Shown here: piece by piece, positions 59,158 to 64,000 of the stretch
Numbering within the stretch: position 1 is the stretch's first letter
Layout: the number at the start of each line of letters is the position of its first letter
From: Allorhizobium ampelinum S4
GTDB taxonomy: Bacteria > Pseudomonadota > Alphaproteobacteria > Rhizobiales > Rhizobiaceae
NCBI RefSeq assembly: GCF_000016285.1
Contig: NC_011989.1
Span: 3,325,001-3,389,000 of the forward strand
DNA: 64,000 bases
Direction of reading: 5' to 3'
Made by a program: the position numbers and the translations under genes
Notes under the pieces: generated by a model
Seen by the model: the letters and a program-made list of their open reading frames with translations, nothing else
The model's database searches: none
Told to the model about the DNA's origin: nothing

Positions 59158-60429
59158 GTGAACCATTTCCAGTATCGCGATGGCATTCTCCATGCCGAGG
59201 ATGTGTCCGTTCCAGACATCGCCAAGGCGGTCGGCACCCCCTTCTACTGCTACTCCACCGCAACGCTGGAGCGCCATTACCGGGTGTTTTCCGAGGCCTT
59301 CGACGGCGTCGATTCCATGGTCTGCTACGCGGTCAAAGCCAATTCCAACCAGGCGGTGCTGAAAACCCTTGGGCAATTGGGTGCTGGCGTCGATGTGGTC
59401 TCCGAAGGCGAATTGCGCCGGGCGCTGGCAGCTGGCATTCCCCCCAGTCGCATCCTGTTTTCAGGCGTCGGCAAGACCCCGTCGGAAATGGATCTCGGGT
59501 TGGAGGTCGGGATTTACTGTTTCAATGTCGAATCCGAACCGGAACTGGACGTCCTCAATCAAAGAGCGCTGAAAGCCGGTAAAACGGCGCATGTCTCCTT
59601 CCGCATCAACCCGGATGTTGATGCTGGCACCCATGCGAAGATTTCCACCGGTCGGAAAGAAAACAAATTCGGCATTTCCTATGAGCGCGCCCGCGCCGTC
59701 TATGCCCGCGCCGCCAGCCTTGAAGGTATCAAGGTCACCGGTATCGACATGCATATCGGCAGCCAGATCACCGATCTCCAGCCATTTGCCGAGGCCTTCA
59801 AGCTGCTGCGCGACCTGGTGACCACGCTGCGGGCCGAAGGCCACACTATCGATCACGTCGATGTCGGCGGTGGGCTTGGGATTCCCTACAAAGACGACAA
59901 CAATCCGCCGCCCGACCCGGCAGCCTATGCAGCCATCGTCAAGCAGCAATTGGCCTCGCTGGACTGCCGGATCGTCGCCGAGCCGGGCCGGCTGATCGTT
60001 GGCAATGCCGGTATTCTCGTCACCGAAGTGATCTATGTGAAGGACGGTGGCAACAAGACCTTCGTCATCGTCGATGCCGCCATGAACGACCTGATCCGCC
60101 CGACGCTCTATGACGCCCATCACGAGCTTCGTCCGGTGCTGCTGTCTGCGGCCAGCGCCCCGCGCATCCGCGCCGATGTGGTCGGGCCGGTCTGCGAGAC
60201 CGGCGATTATCTGGCGCTCGACCGCGAAATGAGCATGCCAAGGCCCGGCGACCTGATCGCCATCGGCTCGGCAGGGGCCTACGGCGCTGTTCAATCGAGC
60301 ACGTATAATACGAGACGACTGGTGCCCGAAGTGCTCGTCAAGGGCGACCAATTCCACGTGATCCGGCCAAGGCCGAGCTATGAGGATATGATCCGGTTGG
60401 ACAGCCTGCCCGATTGGCTGGCATCCTGA
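59158..60429 (+). CDS. lysA: Diaminopimelate decarboxylase
   Basis: PLP enzyme making lysine from meso-diaminopimelate. 423 residues. The PLP lysine is in MVCYAVKANSN near 60; HIGSQI, GGGLGIPY and the active-site Cys in GPVCETGD are present. The start is GTG (VNHFQYRDGILHAE matches the rhizobial N-terminus); it begins ten bases after the lptM stop. Confidence 0.96.
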   Translation: MNHFQYRDGILHAEDVSVPDIAKAVGTPFYCYSTATLERHYRVFSEAFDGVDSMVCYAVKANSNQAVLKTLGQLGAGVDVVSEGELRRALAAGIPPSRILFSGVGKTPSEMDLGLEVGIYCFNVESEPELDVLNQRALKAGKTAHVSFRINPDVDAGTHAKISTGRKENKFGISYERARAVYARAASLEGIKVTGIDMHIGSQITDLQPFAEAFKLLRDLVTTLRAEGHTIDHVDVGGGLGIPYKDDNNPPPDPAAYAAIVKQQLASLDCRIVAEPGRLIVGNAGILVTEVIYVKDGGNKTFVIVDAAMNDLIRPTLYDAHHELRPVLLSAASAPRIRADVVGPVCETGDYLALDREMSMPRPGDLIAIGSAGAYGAVQSSTYNTRRLVPEVLVKGDQFHVIRPRPSYEDMIRLDSLPDWLAS

Positions 60430-60617
60430 GCAGGCTGTCTTTTCAGGAGATAGCGTTCACAATTTAGCCGGATGGCTGAAAAAACCACCCCTGTACCGGG
60501 CCTGCCCCTCGTCTTCGCCACAAACAATGCTATCCTAACATGTCAACGCTGTCGTGAACCGTATGAGTTGCGATGCGCAGTATAAGCGTTGAGATGACAG
60601 GAAACCGGAGACTGCCC

Positions 60618-63338
60618 ATGACCGCTTCCGGCACGAAAAAGAGCCAAGTTGCTCTAAACGGCGATCAAAAGCTGGCCCGCAGGCTGGCCGTGAACCGCTG
60701 GGCGGCAAGGCTCGTGCTGTTTTGTGAGCGGTTGCTACCCCTGCTGCTGCTTCCAGCCTCGATTGCCGCCATTTTCCTGTCGCTGGCCTGGCTCGGCTTT
60801 TTTCGCGAGGCACCCAGCTATCTGCGCTGGCCGCTGGTTTTCCTGTTGGTTTTCGGCTTTCTCGCCTCGCTTTTGCCTCTGGCCCGTCTGCGCTGGCCTC
60901 ACATTGGCGAAGCAGACCGGCTGCTGGAAGAGCGCAATCATCTGCCGCATCAACCCATCGGCGTGCAGGGTGAGGAACCGGCCTTCGACACGCCTTTTGC
61001 CCGCGCCCTCTGGCATGAGCACCAACGGCGCATGGCGACCCGGATCGCCACGCTCGATGCCGGACGGCCAAAGCCTGATATCGCCCGCTTTGACCGCTTC
61101 GGCCTGCGCGCCTTGCCCGCTCTGCTTTTGGCGGTAGCCTTTGCCTATTCCGGCTCGAATGGCGCTGGCCGTCTCACCGATGCCTTTCTGCTGCAAGACA
61201 GGGACGACGCCGCCCCTACCCTGCGCATCGATGCCTGGATTACCCCGCCGGGCTATACGGGCCGCCCCCCTGTTTTCCTCACGGGACGCAATGGCGATGG
61301 CACCCAGGATATCGCCGTTCCCACCCAATCGGTGGTCACTGTACGGTTGACCGGCAGCACCGGAGACGAACAGGTAGACTTCAAACCGGCATCCGGGGCA
61401 GCGGCAGTCGCTTTCCAAGCGGTCAAGGCCGACCAGGAAAACACGCCCGGCCCCTTGGCCACCCCCTCGCCTAGCGTCTCGTCAGCGACGCCAACGCCCG
61501 CCCAGACGGACGGCAGCGCCCGTACGCTGACCCTGACATTGGGTGAAAGCGGCACGCTGGATCTTGGTAACAGGCAATGGCCGCTGAAGGTCATTCCCGA
61601 CCATGGCCCAACCATCGCCTTTGACGGCATTCCGAAACGTGCGGTCAACGGAGCGCTGGAAATCGGCTTTACCGCCCGCGACGATTACGGTCTGCTGGAA
61701 GCGCGCGCCGAGATCGTCCCTGTGGATGCAGATCCGCAGGCCAGCCCTCTCTATCCCCTGCCCGAGTTCAAGCTGGACCTGCCAAGCCGCAATGCCCGCG
61801 ACATCAAAAGCATATCGAGCCGCAACCTGACCGAACATCCGCTGGCTGGAAAGAAGGTGCGCATCACCTTGATTGCCAAGGACGGATTGGGCCAGGAGGG
61901 CCGCAGCCCAGCCCATGAGATGATCCTGCCGGGCCGCAATTTTTCCGAACCGCTGGCCGCCGCCGTGGCCGAACAGCGTCAGGTCTTTGCGCTGGACACG
62001 CGGCAGATGCCCCGTGCCTTGGCACTCAACGAAGCGCTGACGCTGCGCGCCGATGAAACCATTCCGCAGCTTTCCCATTACCTGCTGATTTCCTCGGCCC
62101 ATGCCCGTATGCAGATGGCCAGCACGACCGAAGCCTTGAAGGACACGGCAGATTATCTCTGGGAAATCGCGCTTGGCATCGACGATGGCGATGTGTCACT
62201 GGCGGAACGCAAGCTGAGCGAGGCCCAGCAGAAGCTGGCGGAAGCGCTGGAGCGAAATGCGCCCGATGCCGAAATCAAGAAGCTGATGGACGAGGTCCGT
62301 CAGGCAATGCAGGACTATATGAAGGCTCTTGCAGAGCGCCAGCAGCCGCAAAACGGCCAGCAGAACCAGCAAAGCGCTCAGAAAATGCTGACCCAGCGCG
62401 ATCTGGAAAACATGATGAACCAGATCGAGAACCTGGCCCGTTCCGGCAACAAGGATGCCGCCCGCCAGATGTTGCAGGAGATGCAACGGATGATGAACAA
62501 TCTCCAGGCCGGACGTCCACAGCGCTCCAATCCGCAGCAGCAACAGCAGACCAGCGAAGCGCGCAAGCAGATCGACAAGCTCGGCCAGATCATGCAGGAC
62601 CAGCAGAAGCTGATGGACCAGACTTTCAAACTGGATCAGGAATTACAGAGCCGGTCACAGATGGGCGATGACCTTCAGCCGGAAGACGGTGACGGCATGA
62701 GCCAGGACAATCCTCAGGCTGAACCAACGCCCGATGGCGATCAAAACCAGCAACAGGGCCAAAACCCGGACCAGAACCAGAATAAAGACAGCGCCGGAAA
62801 AAATCCCTCCTCACCGGATCAGATGACCGCCGAGCAATTGCGTGAAGCGCTCAAACAATTGCGCCAGCAGCAGGATGCGCTTGGCAAGCAGCTGAAGGGC
62901 GTCCAGGACGGACTTGGCAAGCTCGGCATCAAACCGGGGGAGAATTTCGGCCAGGCAGGCCGGGAAATGCAGGGCGCGGGCGAAGCACTCGGCAAAAGCC
63001 AAGGAGACCGGGCGGTGCAGGGTCAAGGTCGGGCGCTGGAAGCCCTGCGCCAAGGGGCGCGTGATATGATGAACCAGATGATGCAGGCCATGCAGCAAGG
63101 CCAGGGGCAAGGTCAGGGCCAGGGGCAAGGCATGGCGGAAGGCAATCAGGGCGGTCGCGACCCGCTGGGGCGGCCACGGTCAACCACCGGACCGGATTTT
63201 GGCGAGCGCGTCAAAGTCCCCGACGAAATCGACGTGCAGCGCGCCCGCGAAATCCTTGACGCGATCCGCAACAAGCTGGGCAATAATGCAAGCCCCGAAG
63301 TAGAGCGTCGCTATCTGGAACGGTTGCTGGACATGTAA
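60618..63338 (+). CDS. TIGR02302 family membrane protein with Gln-rich tail
   Basis: 906 residues. Two N-terminal membrane helices (about 38-58 and 68-88), a further hydrophobic segment (about 165-180), a large periplasmic-like region with Pro/Thr linkers, then an extended coiled coil and a strongly Gln/Gly/Asn-rich stretch (from about 585 to the end, including repeated QGQG). The family is conserved next to lysA in Rhizobiales but has no known function. ATG at MTASGTKKSQV behind GGAG. Confidence 0.92.
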   Translation: MTASGTKKSQVALNGDQKLARRLAVNRWAARLVLFCERLLPLLLLPASIAAIFLSLAWLGFFREAPSYLRWPLVFLLVFGFLASLLPLARLRWPHIGEADRLLEERNHLPHQPIGVQGEEPAFDTPFARALWHEHQRRMATRIATLDAGRPKPDIARFDRFGLRALPALLLAVAFAYSGSNGAGRLTDAFLLQDRDDAAPTLRIDAWITPPGYTGRPPVFLTGRNGDGTQDIAVPTQSVVTVRLTGSTGDEQVDFKPASGAAAVAFQAVKADQENTPGPLATPSPSVSSATPTPAQTDGSARTLTLTLGESGTLDLGNRQWPLKVIPDHGPTIAFDGIPKRAVNGALEIGFTARDDYGLLEARAEIVPVDADPQASPLYPLPEFKLDLPSRNARDIKSISSRNLTEHPLAGKKVRITLIAKDGLGQEGRSPAHEMILPGRNFSEPLAAAVAEQRQVFALDTRQMPRALALNEALTLRADETIPQLSHYLLISSAHARMQMASTTEALKDTADYLWEIALGIDDGDVSLAERKLSEAQQKLAEALERNAPDAEIKKLMDEVRQAMQDYMKALAERQQPQNGQQNQQSAQKMLTQRDLENMMNQIENLARSGNKDAARQMLQEMQRMMNNLQAGRPQRSNPQQQQQTSEARKQIDKLGQIMQDQQKLMDQTFKLDQELQSRSQMGDDLQPEDGDGMSQDNPQAEPTPDGDQNQQQGQNPDQNQNKDSAGKNPSSPDQMTAEQLREALKQLRQQQDALGKQLKGVQDGLGKLGIKPGENFGQAGREMQGAGEALGKSQGDRAVQGQGRALEALRQGARDMMNQMMQAMQQGQGQGQGQGQGMAEGNQGGRDPLGRPRSTTGPDFGERVKVPDEIDVQRAREILDAIRNKLGNNASPEVERRYLERLLDM

Positions 63339-63340
63339 TG

Positions 63341-63370
63341 GAAGGGCGAGGAGGGGCGCTCGCGCCCTTC
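63341..63370. terminator. Terminator hairpin between TIGR02302 and cpdR
   Basis: GAAGGGCG (63341-63348) pairs with CGCCCTTC (63363-63370) between convergent genes. Confidence 0.6.
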
Positions 63371-63445
63371 AAGTCCATCAAAACAAATGACCGGATGGAC
63401 CTGCAATCCGTTCCAGGCGAACGTCGCGAGACCAACCGAATACCG

Positions 63446-63805
63446 TCAGGCTGTCAAAGCCTGTGCAACGGCCTTGCGGATATCGGGAAGCGCAAAGGGC
63501 TTTGGCACGACATCGATGATTTTTTCAAGCAGATCGTCGGCCCGTTCGCGCTGTTCGGCATAGCCGGTCATCAGCAGGATTTTCAGGCCCGGAAAATCCG
63601 AATGGGCGCGGTGCGCCAGTTCGATCCCATCCATGACCGGCATGCGGATATCCGACAGCAGCAGATCGAAATTGCTGGTAGCCAGCATTTCGAGACCCTC
63701 GGCGCCGTCTGCCGCCTCATGGGTTTCATGTCCGTCGAGCCGCAACGCCCGGGCAACGAAGGACCGCAGGGCATCCTCGTCTTCGGTAATCAGTATCTTG
63801 GCCAT
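63446..63805 (-). CDS. cpdR: Cell-cycle response regulator CpdR
   Basis: 119-residue single receiver domain. Acidic pocket TEDED near 8-11, phospho-acceptor Asp in LLLSDIRMPVMDG, conserved Thr/Lys in LMTGYAEQR and VVPKPFALP. The ERADDLLEK/PKPFALPDIRKAV pattern is that of CpdR, the phospho-controlled ClpXP adaptor that triggers CtrA-pathway proteolysis in alphaproteobacteria. The start at MAKILITEDED is chosen over an upstream frame extension of 18 residues. Confidence 0.93.
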   Translation of the reverse strand: MAKILITEDEDALRSFVARALRLDGHETHEAADGAEGLEMLATSNFDLLLSDIRMPVMDGIELAHRAHSDFPGLKILLMTGYAEQRERADDLLEKIIDVVPKPFALPDIRKAVAQALTA

Positions 63806-63897
63806 ATCGCATTCCCATCTTGAAGCCTGCCACATCACCATTCGACCAAACGCGATCAACGGTTGTCATCATGCGGCATGTTGTACCAGGGCATGAG

Positions 63898-63911
63898 GAT
63901 GCTCACGCATC
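63898..63911. repeat. Short palindromic repeat, copy 2 (GATGCTCACGCATC)
   Basis: Matches the element at 10891-10904 in 13 of 14 bases. A second hairpin, ACAGCGCC...GGCGCTGT (63921-63928 with 63953-63960), follows. It lies upstream of cpdR on the minus strand. Confidence 0.5.
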
Positions 63912-64000
63912 CCCGCCGCTACAGCGCCCTCCCCGAATCATAGAGGATGGGTGGCGCTGTCATTACTGAAGCAAATCACCAGTTTTTCCTTTGCGAGAGG

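Overview
This window is chromosomal DNA from an alphaproteobacterium of the Rhizobiaceae (Agrobacterium / Allorhizobium / Rhizobium group). The evidence is the gene content and order: lysC-ptsP-prfA-prmC, mprF/lpiA translationally coupled to acvB, etfBA and a 3-hydroxyacyl-CoA dehydrogenase near tlpA/argH/lptM/lysA/TIGR02302/cpdR, an NWEEF-tailed chemoreceptor, and intergenic palindromes of a kind common in rhizobial genomes. Species is not resolved by reading alone.

Layout. 1-11 kb: end of an M23 peptidase gene, then on the minus strand clpB, a DUF4167 gene, and lysC, ptsP, prfA and prmC in tight order. 11-15 kb (plus): mprF and acvB, which make and break down lysyl-phosphatidylglycerol. 15-20 kb: a secreted SH3b protein, ubiG, and a minus-strand run comF-grxC-nitrilase-DUF1178-DUF3291. 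20-26 kb: a methyltransferase, an orphan Flp-type pilin with a companion gene, and a minus-strand operon PPIase-argJ-GNAT-mutT. 26-32 kb (plus): secA, a polysaccharide flippase and a BcsL-type acetyltransferase.

32-44 kb looks like accessory DNA: an acyl-CoA synthetase, a tiny Ser/Thr/Gly-rich lipoprotein, a diguanylate cyclase, a truncated IS3-family transposase, a small membrane protein, an APH-like kinase, a decayed RES-domain gene, a FabMG-like putative enoyl reductase, an aldo/keto reductase with a divergent LysR regulator, and a DUF1330 gene with a divergent MarR regulator around a perfect palindrome. It ends at the 3' side of tRNA-Leu(CAA), a classic integration site. No integrase or att repeat was seen.

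44-64 kb returns to core genes: YqaA/VTT, dsbB, HNH nuclease, AlkA-type glycosylase, gluQRS, YihY/BrkB, SDR, a twin-TM protein with a cobalamin adenosyltransferase, etfBA, an MCP, the hydroxyacyl-CoA dehydrogenase, tlpA, argH, lptM, lysA, TIGR02302 and cpdR.

I found no CRISPR array, rRNA, prophage or complete insertion sequence. No convincing new multi-gene defence or biosynthetic system is visible. The best leads are the accessory block, the intergenic hairpins at 10.9-11.0 kb and the palindrome families.
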